Assembly: GCA_018222865.1 (NCBI GenBank)
Contig: JAAEZM010000008.1
Location: 1 to 64,000, forward strand
Direction: 5' to 3'
Length of the DNA stretch: 64,000 nt
DNA from: Alphaproteobacteria bacterium
GTDB taxonomy: Bacteria > Pseudomonadota > Alphaproteobacteria > Caulobacterales > Maricaulaceae
The position numbers and the translations under genes were made by a program. Positions 17,655-26,213 of the stretch are shown here, one piece after another. The notes below the pieces were generated by a model. The model saw only the letters and a program-made list of their open reading frames with translations. It was not told the origin of the DNA and ran no database searches. Numbering within the stretch: the first letter of the stretch is position 1; every line of letters begins with the position of its first letter.

Positions 17655-17820
17655 CAAATCAAATGTCTCCGCCAGGGTCGTTGAGGCGGGTCTCCATACT
17701 GCTTTCAACGGTCTTAGCCTATTCGACGTTTAAGGATAAGCCTTACCGCACACTGGACTTGCCGTAGGCGTAATTTGGATCCAATGTCCGCGGCAAATTC
17801 TGGCCCAGAGGAGATGCGCC
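17655..17820. promoter_or_regulatory. Divergent intergenic region between glycosyltransferase and putA
   Basis: This 166-base stretch must hold promoters for both genes. It contains the 10-bp palindrome TTGGATCCAA (17775-17784), about 36 bases before the putA start, and AGAGGAG as the putA ribosome site. The palindrome is a possible operator, for example for an Lrp-type proline regulator, but no specific consensus was matched. Confidence 0.4.
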
Positions 17821-20800
17821 GTGAATGTTCAAACCCGCAGTGCGATCAATTGGGATGAAATCGACCTGTATAAGTTCGCAGATGAAACGGAACTTGTTCA
17901 GGGCCTGACGACAGCCATTGGATTTTCCAAGCAAGATCAAGATCGTGTCAGTGAAGACGCGATTGATCTGGTTGAGCGCGCCCGTGCCGGGACGCGTCAT
18001 CGCGGCCTGATGGAGAGCTTTCTGCAGGAATTCGGGCTCTCGAATAAGGAAGGTCTGGCGCTAATGTGTCTGGCGGAGGCTTTATTGCGCGTTCCCGATG
18101 GAGAGACGCGCGACAAGCTGATTGCCGAGAAGATCTCGTCAGGCGCCTGGGCGGAGCATGCGGGCAAGTCTGAACACTGGCTGGTCAATGCCTCGACTCT
18201 GGGGCTGATGCTCACCGGCAAGATTGTTGATGTCGATCCGGAAGCGCGCTCTAACCCGGGCGGCTATCTTAAAAAGGTGACGCAACGCGTCGGTGAACCG
18301 GTTATCCGGGCTGCGACCATGCAGGCAATGCGGATTATGGGCGAGCAATTCGTCCTGGGTCGCACGATTGAAGCGGCCCTCAAACGCGCCGCCAAGCATG
18401 AGGAGATTGGCTCCTTTGATATGCTTGGCGAGGGTGCACGTACGGCCTCGGACGCGGCGCGCTATCATCAACGCTATCTCGACGCCATCGCAGCGGTCGG
18501 CAAGGCACGCGGCGAGGGCGCGATCGAGGCTGTGCACGGTGTCTCCGTGAAACTGTCTGCCCTGCATGCGCGTTATGAGGCGGTCAAGGAAGAGCGCGTC
18601 ATGGACGAGCTCTACCCTATGGTGCTTGAGCAGGCTCAGGCCGCGAAGGCACATGATATCGGCTTTTGCATTGATGCTGAGGAATCCGACCGGCTGGTGA
18701 TTTCGCTCAAAATTCTCGAGCGTCTCGCGAGAGATCCGGCGCTTGGGGGCTGGAATGGGCTCGGGCTGGCCGTGCAGGCTTATCAAAAGCGCGCGCCGCA
18801 CGTGATTTCCAATCTGGTCGAGCTGGCGCGCCAGACCGGGCGTCGCTTCCTGGTTCGACTGGTGAAAGGGGCCTATTGGGATACGGAAATCAAATTCGCG
18901 CACCAGAATGGCTGGCCAGATTTCCCGGTCTGGACGACCAAGACGGCGACGGATTTGAACTATCTCGCGTGCGCGAAACGCATGCTGGCGGCGCCGGAGC
19001 AGATCTTCAGCCAGTTCGCCACGCATAATGCGCATACGCTTGCCTCTGTCCGGCTGCTGGCGGAAAAGGCGGGCGTGGAGGCCTATGAATTCCAGCGCCT
19101 GCATGGGATGGGCGAGCCGCTTTATCGGGCCGCGCACGAAGCCCATGGCGAACGAGTTGTGCGCGTCTATGCGCCGGTTGGCAGTCACGAAGACCTCTTG
19201 CCGTATCTCGTGCGCCGCCTTCTGGAAAACGGCGCCAATACCTCCTTTGTGCACTCCTTCCTTGATGATGCAGTCGCGGTTGAAGATGTGGCGCGCGGGC
19301 CGTTTGAAAAAGCCGCGGATCTTGATCGTCACGCCCTGATCCCGACCCCGCCAGCGCTGTATGGTGAGGGGCGGGTGAATTCTGCAGGCATGGATTTATC
19401 GCAGACCGGGACGCGGCAGCGCCTGGCGCAATCTTTCACCGCGTTCGATCAGAACGAGCTGATCGCTGCGGGGCCGTTGGTCTCTGGTACAACACGCGAT
19501 GGCGACAGCCAGGACGTCCGCAGCCCGGTTGATACCAGCCGGGTACTCGGCAGTGTCCGAGAAGCGAGCGCTGAGGACATCGAAGCCGCCTTCGCGGCTG
19601 CCAAGGCCGCTCAGCCTGGCTGGGATGCGCGCGGCGGTGCAGCGCGAGCGGAGATTCTGCGTGCGATGGCGGACGCCATGGAAGCGAATACGAATCGTTT
19701 GATCGCGCTAATGGCCCGCGAAGCCGGAAAAACACTTCAGGACGGAATTGATGAAGTGCGTGAGGCGGTCGACTTCTGCCGCTATTACGGGGCCCAAGCC
19801 GAGCGTGAATTCTCTGGCGCCGAGCGCATGCCCGGTCCGGCCGGGGAGACGAATCATCTCGGTCTGTGTGGTCGCGGCGTATTCGTTTGCATCAGTCCGT
19901 GGAATTTCCCCCTGGCGATTTTTACCGGTCAGATCGCTGCGGCACTGGCCGCCGGCAATACTGTACTGGCCAAGCCTGCTGAGCAGACGCCGCTGATTGC
20001 CTTTGAGACTGTAAAACTCTTCCAGGAGGCCGGCCTTCCCGCCGATGTCCTGCATCTCGTGCCGGGGCGCGGGGAGACTGTCGGGGCCGCCTTGACCTCG
20101 GATGTGCGCACAGCCGGTGTTGCCTTTACCGGCTCGACCGAGGTGGCCCGCCTGATCAACCGCGCCCTGGCTGCGCGCGATTGCGCTATTGCTCCGCTGA
20201 TTGCCGAGACAGGTGGGCTTAATGGCATGTTCGTCGATACATCTGCTCTCAAGGAGCAGGTTGTCGATGATGCGATCCTCTCAGCCTTTGGGTCGGCGGG
20301 GCAGCGGTGTTCGGCGCTGCGCATTATCTTCCTGCCTGAAGACACCGCGGATGAGTTCGTCGAGGCCCTAAAGGGGGCGATGGATGAATTGGCGATGGGG
20401 GATCCGGCTCTGCCGACAACGGATGTCGGTCCGGTCATCGATGAAGAAGCACGCGGGATCCTGATCAGTCATATGGAGCGGATGTCCCGAGAAGCGGTGA
20501 TTCTCAAACAGCTCGATCCGGGGCATCTCGAATCAGACGGGACCTTCTTTGGTCCAGCTCTTGTGGAATTGCCTTCACTGGACCTTCTGGAGCGTGAAGT
20601 CTTTGGCCCAGTACTACATGTTGTGCGTTACAAGCGGAAAGACATCGGGGCGATTGCGGACCAGCTCGCGGCAAAAGGTTATGGTCTGACCTTGGGCATC
20701 CACTCCCGTTTGGAAACTTTCCACAACGAAGTTCAGTCGCATGTGCCCGCGGGCAATGTGTATGTGAATCGCAACATGACCGGAGCGGTCGTCGGGGTTC

Positions 20801-20943
20801 AGCCATTCGGTGGAGAAGGCTTGTCTGGCACGGGTCCTAAGGCGGGTGGCCCGCATTATCTGCATCGATTTGCCGGTGAAAAAACCGTGACGATCAACAT
20901 TTCAGCGCAGGGTGGCGACCCTGAACTCCTGAACCTCGGCTAA
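17821..20943 (+). CDS. putA: Bifunctional proline dehydrogenase / P5C dehydrogenase PutA
   Basis: Oxidises proline to pyrroline-5-carboxylate with FAD and quinone, then to glutamate with NAD. The 1040-residue product has the PRODH barrel (about 170-480, with VKLSALHARYE, GFCIDAEESDRL, RFLVRLVKGAYWDTEIK and YEFQRLHGMGEPLY) and the aldehyde dehydrogenase domain (about 545-1010, with ISPWNFPLAIFTGQIAAALA, IAETGG and catalytic Cys830 in GSAGQRCSALR). It has no N-terminal ribbon-helix-helix domain, so it should not repress its own gene. The GTG start at 17821 has AGAGGAG upstream. It is a single-gene unit. Confidence 0.96.
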   Translation: MNVQTRSAINWDEIDLYKFADETELVQGLTTAIGFSKQDQDRVSEDAIDLVERARAGTRHRGLMESFLQEFGLSNKEGLALMCLAEALLRVPDGETRDKLIAEKISSGAWAEHAGKSEHWLVNASTLGLMLTGKIVDVDPEARSNPGGYLKKVTQRVGEPVIRAATMQAMRIMGEQFVLGRTIEAALKRAAKHEEIGSFDMLGEGARTASDAARYHQRYLDAIAAVGKARGEGAIEAVHGVSVKLSALHARYEAVKEERVMDELYPMVLEQAQAAKAHDIGFCIDAEESDRLVISLKILERLARDPALGGWNGLGLAVQAYQKRAPHVISNLVELARQTGRRFLVRLVKGAYWDTEIKFAHQNGWPDFPVWTTKTATDLNYLACAKRMLAAPEQIFSQFATHNAHTLASVRLLAEKAGVEAYEFQRLHGMGEPLYRAAHEAHGERVVRVYAPVGSHEDLLPYLVRRLLENGANTSFVHSFLDDAVAVEDVARGPFEKAADLDRHALIPTPPALYGEGRVNSAGMDLSQTGTRQRLAQSFTAFDQNELIAAGPLVSGTTRDGDSQDVRSPVDTSRVLGSVREASAEDIEAAFAAAKAAQPGWDARGGAARAEILRAMADAMEANTNRLIALMAREAGKTLQDGIDEVREAVDFCRYYGAQAEREFSGAERMPGPAGETNHLGLCGRGVFVCISPWNFPLAIFTGQIAAALAAGNTVLAKPAEQTPLIAFETVKLFQEAGLPADVLHLVPGRGETVGAALTSDVRTAGVAFTGSTEVARLINRALAARDCAIAPLIAETGGLNGMFVDTSALKEQVVDDAILSAFGSAGQRCSALRIIFLPEDTADEFVEALKGAMDELAMGDPALPTTDVGPVIDEEARGILISHMERMSREAVILKQLDPGHLESDGTFFGPALVELPSLDLLEREVFGPVLHVVRYKRKDIGAIADQLAAKGYGLTLGIHSRLETFHNEVQSHVPAGNVYVNRNMTGAVVGVQPFGGEGLSGTGPKAGGPHYLHRFAGEKTVTINISAQGGDPELLNLG

Positions 20944-20978
20944 GCAAAGGTAAACGCCTTTTAATCCTTGCTACACAG

Positions 20979-21011
20979 GGCTGTCACACGCCTTAACCGG
21001 CCGTGACAGCC
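20979..21011 (+). terminator. Hairpin after putA, weak terminator candidate
   Basis: GGCTGTCAC and GTGACAGCC form a 9-bp perfect stem with a 15-base loop, 36 bases after the putA stop. The T content after it is poor, so it may need Rho or act as an mRNA 3' end hairpin. Confidence 0.5.
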
Positions 21012-21045
21012 TGTCCTTGGCGTTTATGACTTGTTAACCAAAAAG

Positions 21046-21090
21046 TCAGCCCAAAGACCATTCTGACCGTTGACGGCCCATTTGGGCTGA
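21046..21090 (+). promoter_or_regulatory. 10-bp inverted repeat before the nrdA NrdR boxes
   Basis: TCAGCCCAAA (21046-21055) and TTTGGGCTGA (21081-21090) are perfect inverted repeats with a 25-base spacer, ending one base before the first NrdR-like box. It may be a regulator site or an RNA hairpin. No family was matched. Confidence 0.4.
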
Positions 21091-21091
21091 G

Positions 21092-21140
21092 CCACTATAT
21101 GTTGGGTCAGCTGGTCACAGCGGCACACTATACAGATTTT
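21092..21140 (+). promoter_or_regulatory. Pair of NrdR-like boxes upstream of nrdA
   Basis: Box 1, 21092-21107, reads ccaCTATATgTTGggt and closely fits the NrdR consensus acaCwATATwTwGtgt. Box 2, 21125-21140, reads acaCTATAcagatttt and fits mainly in its left half. Their starts are 33 bases apart, about three helical turns, as is typical for NrdR pairs. NrdR with ATP or dATP represses ribonucleotide reductase genes. Confidence 0.7.
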
Positions 21141-21227
21141 TCGACCACAATGGTTCAGGTTTGCCGCGCAAGCTTATTTTGCGTGCACAGGTAAATTTTG
21201 TCTCTGGGTTTGGGGAGCAACGCAGTC

Positions 21228-23123
21228 ATGACACCACTGGATTCGGCCACTAATCGCATGATCGACGTAGATCAGACGGCTAAGACACGGGCGCGACGGG
21301 GTAAACCCAAAGCGAACGAAGCAGCACATCTTCGTGTTGTCGAAAGCGTCAAGATCGACCGGTCTCGCGATGCCCTGCTGACCGATTTTGGTAAGAAGAC
21401 CCTGGAAGACCGCTATCTCCTGCCCGGTGAGTCCTACCAGGACATGTTTGCCCGTGTTGCAACGGCTTATGCCGACGATGCCGAGCATGCTCAGCGTCTT
21501 TACGACTATATCTCGCGCCTCTGGTTCATGCCGGCTACGCCGGTCCTGTCTAATGGCGGTGCGGATCGTGGTCTGCCGATCTCCTGCTTCCTGAACACGG
21601 TCGGTGACAGCCTCGACGATATCGTCGGCACCTGGACGGAAAATGTTTGGCTGGCATCCAATGGCGGTGGCATCGGCACATATTGGGGCGATGTCCGTTC
21701 GATCGGTGAGAAAATCGGTGAGGTTGGCCAGACCTCAGGCATTATCCCGTTCATTCGCGTTATGGACAGCCTCACCCTGGCGATCTCCCAAGGCTCCTTG
21801 CGTCGCGGATCTGCTGCGGTCTATCTCGATGTGCATCACCCGGAAATCGAGGAATTCCTTGAAATCCGTAAGCCGTCTGGCGATTTCAACCGCAAGTCCC
21901 TGAACCTGCACCATGGTCTCAACATCTCTGACGACTTCATGGAAGCCGTTCGCGATGATGGTGAGTTTGAACTGAAATCCCCGAAGACCGGTGAAGTCGT
22001 CAAAACCATCAATGCGCGCAAGCTGTGGCAGAAAATCATCGAGCTGCGTCTGCAGACCGGTGAGCCCTACATCATCTTCTCCGACACGGTGAACAACGCC
22101 ATGCCGGCGCACCAGCGCAAGCTGGGACTTAAAGTGCGCCAGTCCAATCTGTGTTCCGAGATCATGCTGCCGACCGGCTTTGATCAAACTGGTCAGGAGC
22201 GCACCGCTGTTTGCTGCCTGTCCTCTCTGAACGCTGCCAAATATCTGGAGTGGAAAGACGACCCGATCTTCGTCGAGGATATCTTCCGCTTCCTTGATAA
22301 TGTTCTGGAGGACTTCATTCAGCGTGCGCCGGAAGAAATGGATCGCGCAGTCTACTCCGCGATCCAGGAACGTTCTGTTGGCCTGGGCCTGATGGGCATG
22401 CACACCTTCCTGCAGCAGATGAATGCACCGTTTGAAAGCGCCATGGCGAAGTCATGGAATCTGAAGCTGTTCAAGCAAATCCGTCAGCAGGCCGACGCGG
22501 CGTCCGTGAAGCTCGCTGAAGAGCGCGGTGCCTGCCCGGATGCCGCACTGAGCGGCGTAAAAGCGCGCTTCTCGCACAAGCTGGCGATCGCCCCGACGGC
22601 ATCCATCTCCATTATTTGTGGTGGTGTGTCTGCCGGCATCGAGCCGATCCCGGCCAATGTTTACACCCATAAAACGCTGTCCGGTTCAACAACTGTGAAG
22701 AACCCGCAGCTTGAAGCGCTTCTCGAGGAAAAGGGTCTCAATACGCCTGGTGTTTGGGCGTCCATCCTTGAGCATGAAGGCTCTGTCCAGCATCTTGCAG
22801 AGCTCGATGAGCACGAAAAGGCGCTCTTCCGTACGGCTTTTGAAATCGACCAGCGCTGGGTGATTGAGCATGCGGCAGACCGCACGCCCTTTATCTGCCA
22901 GTCGCAGTCTCTGAACATCTTCCTGCCGGGCGATATCGATAAGTGGGATCTGCACATGCTGCATTGGACGGCATGGGAGAAGGGCGTGAAGTCTCTGTAC
23001 TACTGCCGCTCCAAATCGGTTCAGCGCGCTGCCTATGCTGGCTCGGAAAGCAAGAGCGAGGCGGAGCAGTCAATGGCGGATGCCGCGCCGACAGATTATG
23101 AGGAATGCCTCGCCTGTCAGTAG
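21228..23123 (+). CDS. nrdA: Class I ribonucleotide reductase large subunit NrdA
   Basis: Reduces ribonucleoside diphosphates to deoxyribonucleotides with NrdB. The 631-residue product has the redox-active and radical cysteines in PISCFLNTV (Cys120), SNLCSEI (Cys309, thiyl radical position) and ERTAVCC (Cys329/330), and the C-terminal swinging-arm pair ECLACQ (Cys627, Cys630). No ATP-cone is visible at the N-terminus, which instead has a basic, probably disordered stretch; activity-site dATP control may be absent. I chose ATG 21228, with GGGGAG ten bases upstream; an in-frame TTG at 21198 is less likely. Codon use is that of a highly expressed gene. It stands apart from nrdB by 1.9 kb and ends in a terminator. 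Confidence 0.95.
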   Translation: MTPLDSATNRMIDVDQTAKTRARRGKPKANEAAHLRVVESVKIDRSRDALLTDFGKKTLEDRYLLPGESYQDMFARVATAYADDAEHAQRLYDYISRLWFMPATPVLSNGGADRGLPISCFLNTVGDSLDDIVGTWTENVWLASNGGGIGTYWGDVRSIGEKIGEVGQTSGIIPFIRVMDSLTLAISQGSLRRGSAAVYLDVHHPEIEEFLEIRKPSGDFNRKSLNLHHGLNISDDFMEAVRDDGEFELKSPKTGEVVKTINARKLWQKIIELRLQTGEPYIIFSDTVNNAMPAHQRKLGLKVRQSNLCSEIMLPTGFDQTGQERTAVCCLSSLNAAKYLEWKDDPIFVEDIFRFLDNVLEDFIQRAPEEMDRAVYSAIQERSVGLGLMGMHTFLQQMNAPFESAMAKSWNLKLFKQIRQQADAASVKLAEERGACPDAALSGVKARFSHKLAIAPTASISIICGGVSAGIEPIPANVYTHKTLSGSTTVKNPQLEALLEEKGLNTPGVWASILEHEGSVQHLAELDEHEKALFRTAFEIDQRWVIEHAADRTPFICQSQSLNIFLPGDIDKWDLHMLHWTAWEKGVKSLYYCRSKSVQRAAYAGSESKSEAEQSMADAAPTDYEECLACQ

Positions 23124-23159
23124 AGACGCGTCGAGCAAGAAAATATTTCGCAACTTCAA

Positions 23160-23190
23160 GGGGCTGGCGCTAATCGCGCGAGCCCCTTTT
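23160..23190 (+). terminator. Rho-independent terminator after nrdA
   Basis: GGGGCT-g-GCGC pairs with GCGC-g-AGCCCC around the loop TAATC, with one mismatch, and is followed by TTTTGTTTT. Confidence 0.88.
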
Positions 23191-23304
23191 GTTTTGATGT
23201 AGACAAGCGCGAACAACCATCATTAACTATTTCGCGTCTTGGGTGAATCTGGATGCTTAGCCCTTGGAAATTTGCTTCTTTGCGCACGACCGGGGGAGAG
23301 TTGA

Positions 23305-24126
23305 ATGCGCTTGGGACGGAAATCTCAGATTGCATCAGCGACGCTGATTGCGTTCGCGGGTATGGGCTATGCTCTAATGGCCCCGTCCGTAGCGGTAGAG
23401 CAGTGGGCTTCCGCAGACCAGATGCTGCGCGCCGAGTTCCGCTCTGAAGGAAATGTTCGCCCCTTATCCCGGTCCGCAGCGCAGGTCGCCTTGAGCGCAT
23501 TATCGCTCGAAAGCGATGTCGCTGGCGCTCGGGCATTTGCTGCATTGAGCGAGGCACCGGTCGCAGAACTTGACCTGGGTGAAGCCGGTCGGTTGCAGGT
23601 AGCTGTGCTGGATGATCATAGCCGCGCGGCTGCGCTCCATCTCCCCTTCGCGGATGAGCATTCACCGCTCATCATGCCGGAGTATGAAGACGCGCCGATT
23701 GTCGCCGTCAATTACGAGAACAGTTTCGACGCGCCGGGCGATGCTGAGCATCTTGATGTCTCGATCACCCAGCGAGCCGGTGTCAGCTTGGGCGAAGACG
23801 GCTCTGCCGCCGGTGCTGGCGCGGAATTGCGCGTTGGCCATCACCTTCGCGAAACGTTGGAAGACGAGCCGCGCTGGTATCTTTTCGCGGGCGCTGATCG
23901 CCGGGCCCTGCTTTACAATCCTGCTGAAGGTACAGATTTCCAGGAAGCGATGGCGTTGACCCGCCGCGAAGTCGTCGGCGACGCCCAGGCGGGCATGGCG
24001 GTTCGCATCGGCGAGGTTGATCTGGCCCTGTCCTACGTCATGCGTGATTATCGGCATATTGCAGGTACCGATAATTATGACGAGGAAGAGCAATTCGCTG
24101 CGGTCACAGTTAACTGGACCTGGTAG
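23305..24126 (+). CDS. Outer-membrane beta-barrel protein, LpxR-like
   Basis: The 273-residue product has a signal-like N-terminus (IASATLIAFAGMGYALMAP). Its C-terminal half shows alternating barrel strands: LDVSITQRAGVSLG, GAGAELRVGHHL, RWYLFAGADRRALLYNPAEG and LALSYVMRDYRHI, ending AAVTVNWTW with a terminal aromatic residue. The last strands resemble the LpxR/DUF2219 lipid A deacylase-like family, but the catalytic residues cannot be confirmed and the first half is unlike it. GGGAG precedes ATG 23305 at good spacing. It lies between nrdA and nrdB with its own leader and no obvious link to nucleotide metabolism. Confidence 0.72.
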   Translation: MRLGRKSQIASATLIAFAGMGYALMAPSVAVEQWASADQMLRAEFRSEGNVRPLSRSAAQVALSALSLESDVAGARAFAALSEAPVAELDLGEAGRLQVAVLDDHSRAAALHLPFADEHSPLIMPEYEDAPIVAVNYENSFDAPGDAEHLDVSITQRAGVSLGEDGSAAGAGAELRVGHHLRETLEDEPRWYLFAGADRRALLYNPAEGTDFQEAMALTRREVVGDAQAGMAVRIGEVDLALSYVMRDYRHIAGTDNYDEEEQFAAVTVNWTW

Positions 24127-24208
24127 CGACGCCACCTTGTACACCTAGAAGTCATTCTTTCGCCGAAGTCGCCGGTTTAGATGCCGCGCCTGAGCGAGGG
24201 AGGAGGCT

Positions 24209-24862
24209 ATGCGTGCATTAGGTCCGGTGATCGTGATCTTGTCCTGTCTTGTGCTGTCAGGATGTTTGCGTAGCGGTGCGCGTGAACTTAATGCCGCGCA
24301 ATTGCGAACCTATGATGATCACGCGCTACTCTTTATCGGTGTCCGCCAAATCGGCGAGGTCGAGGGCTGGGGGCGTCATGAATTGCGGATTCAAGCCTAT
24401 AATCCTCAAACGCAATCGACTCGCGGCGATTGCTGGCGGTTCGATCGTTTAGTGGTCGAAGGCGGAACGATGGACGAGGATGTGCAATACCGCGTCTTCC
24501 GAATGCCTGCTGGAACTTACGCCTTTCCCATTGATGATGTAGGTGAGGCGCCTTGGGGAGAGCCGGATAGTGCGAACCGCACAGAGGCGTGGGCGACCAA
24601 TTTGGATGATACGCACGCCTATTTCGACCTTCGACCTGGCTCTGTCGCCTATCTTGGCGATATCTCGATGCGATTAGTGGACGCAGGAGAACGGGATCTA
24701 TGGTCTCAATACCAAAGATATCCGGTTTTCCAGAGCGAGTGGTCACTGGATTTGGTCGCGGCAAGCCAGGCGGCAGCATCTCGCGGGGTTCCGGCTCTGG
24801 AGCCTGTTGAGGTGCATCTGCGTTATGGCCGGATCATGCTTGGCTTCCTCTGCACTCCCTAG
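24209..24862 (+). CDS. Lipoprotein of unknown function
   Basis: The 217-residue product has a signal peptide and lipobox (IVILSCLVLSGC, Cys19). The mature domain appears beta-rich with a central VFRMPAGTYAFPIDDVGEAPWG, a motif-like stretch seen in extracytoplasmic proteins that take up an Ig-like fold. I do not recognise a family. A strong ribosome site (GAGGGAGGAGG) precedes ATG 24209. It follows the outer-membrane protein gene by 82 bases and may be co-transcribed with it. Confidence 0.8.
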   Translation: MRALGPVIVILSCLVLSGCLRSGARELNAAQLRTYDDHALLFIGVRQIGEVEGWGRHELRIQAYNPQTQSTRGDCWRFDRLVVEGGTMDEDVQYRVFRMPAGTYAFPIDDVGEAPWGEPDSANRTEAWATNLDDTHAYFDLRPGSVAYLGDISMRLVDAGERDLWSQYQRYPVFQSEWSLDLVAASQAAASRGVPALEPVEVHLRYGRIMLGFLCTP

Positions 24863-25007
24863 GTTTCAGCAGAATCCTGTGGAGCACCCTGTGGAAAACT
24901 GATTCCATCATACACAATCACTAGACCTTTTATTCAAATTGAGCCCTATATATTGTGTATGAGGCGCGTATGGTCGCGTCACAAGAATTTTCCGGAGTGC
25001 GCCCATT
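24863..25007 (+). promoter_or_regulatory. nrdB promoter region: NrdR-like pair, DnaA-like box, GANTC sites
   Basis: Box A (24912-24927) reads acaCAATcaCTAGacc and box B (24943-24958) reads gccCTATATATTGTGT; box B is an almost perfect NrdR site and the two starts are 31 bases apart. Upstream, TGTGGAAAA (24890-24898) fits the DnaA box TGTGNAWAA, and a partial copy CCTGTGGA is repeated at 24876 and 24888. Two GANTC sites (24872-24876, 24901-24905) could be methylated by CcrM. The ribosome site CGGAG lies about ten bases before ATG 25008. Confidence 0.65.
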
Positions 25008-26042
25008 ATGTCCACGCTCATCACCGACCGTCCGGGTCTTTTGACTTCGTCTCATTCCTATAAGCCCTTCCGCTATCCATGGGCTTATGACTTCTGGAAG
25101 AAGCAGCAACAGGTTCACTGGATGCCGGAGGAAGTGCCGCTCGGTGAAGACTGTAAAGACTGGGCGACCAAGCTGTCGGACAAAGAGCGCAATCTGTTGA
25201 CGCAGATCTTCCGTTTCTTCACCCAGTCCGACGTCGAGGTGAACGACAATTACATGGAGCGCTATTCGCGCGTCTTCCGTCCGACCGAAGTGAAGATGAT
25301 GCTGTCGGCTTTCTCCAATATGGAGACGATCCATATTGCAGCCTATGCGCTTTTGCTCGAGACGATCGGCATGCCGGACACCGAGTTTTCCGCCTTCATG
25401 GAATACGAGGCGATGGCGGACAAGCATGACTATATGCAGCGCTTCGGTGTCGAGAGCGAAGCAGACATCCTGCGTACCGTCGCCATGTTTGGCGCTTTCA
25501 CCGAAGGTCTTCAGCTGTTTGCGTCTTTCGCCATGCTGATGAACTTCCCGCGCTATAACAAGATGAAGGGGATGGGCCAGATCGTGACCTGGTCGATCCG
25601 TGATGAAAGCTTGCACTGCGAGGGCATGATCAAGCTCTTCCACGCGTTCGCAAACGAGACCGGCGCGCTTACCCAGTCCGTCAAGGACGACATTGTCGAG
25701 TGCTGCCGCACGGTCGTGGGCCTGGAAGACAAGTTCATCGAACTCGCCTTTGAAATGGGTGAAGTCGAGGGCATGACGCCGGACGATATCAAGCAATATA
25801 TCCGCTATATTGCGGACTGGCGTCTGGGTCAGCTAGACCTGCCGAAATTGTATGGCGTTAAAGAACACCCCTTGCCATGGCTGACAGAAATCCTTAACGG
25901 TGTAGAGCACGCTAATTTCTTCGAGGCGCGCGCCACGGAATATTCCAAGGGCGCAACCCAGGGCGAATGGCATGGTTCGGACGGTGTCTGGTCCATGTTC
26001 GACGATATGAAGTCGAAAACCCAGGACGAATTGGCGACATAA
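25008..26042 (+). CDS. nrdB: Class Ia ribonucleotide reductase small subunit NrdB
   Basis: Carries the diiron-tyrosyl radical cofactor that starts catalysis in NrdA. In the 344-residue product the expected ligands are visible: Asp75 region (FTQSDVEVND), Glu106 and His109 in METIHIAAY, radical Tyr113, Glu166 in GAFTEGLQLF, and Glu200/His203 in SIRDESLHCEG. Tyr at the radical position makes it a classical Ia/Ib type rather than the metal-only Ic type. No ATP-cone is fused at its N-terminus. Separate transcription from nrdA is indicated by its own NrdR-like pair. A strong bidirectional terminator follows. Confidence 0.96.
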   Translation: MSTLITDRPGLLTSSHSYKPFRYPWAYDFWKKQQQVHWMPEEVPLGEDCKDWATKLSDKERNLLTQIFRFFTQSDVEVNDNYMERYSRVFRPTEVKMMLSAFSNMETIHIAAYALLLETIGMPDTEFSAFMEYEAMADKHDYMQRFGVESEADILRTVAMFGAFTEGLQLFASFAMLMNFPRYNKMKGMGQIVTWSIRDESLHCEGMIKLFHAFANETGALTQSVKDDIVECCRTVVGLEDKFIELAFEMGEVEGMTPDDIKQYIRYIADWRLGQLDLPKLYGVKEHPLPWLTEILNGVEHANFFEARATEYSKGATQGEWHGSDGVWSMFDDMKSKTQDELAT

Positions 26043-26173
26043 GCTCGACGCGCCCCATCAGAGAGGTGCGAGGGGAGGGCCGAGCGGACGATCCCGGTAA
26101 GGTTATCTTTCGGGGAGGAGGGATGCCTGGTTGATCGTCCGCGGCCCATTTCCTTCAGGTCTCATAAACCTGA

Positions 26174-26200
26174 CAAAGCCCCGCCAAGTGCGGGGCTTTG
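26174..26200. terminator. Bidirectional terminator between nrdB and a convergent gene
   Basis: CAAAGCCCCGC, loop CAAGT and GCGGGGCTTTG form a perfect 11-bp stem. It can serve nrdB on the + strand and the membrane protein gene on the - strand. Confidence 0.9.
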
Positions 26201-26213
26201 TGTGTCTGGTCGC

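Noticed and set aside
16497-17708. TTG start at 17708 for the glycosyltransferase
   Set aside because: It would add 18 non-conserved residues without a ribosome site; ATG 17654 is more likely.
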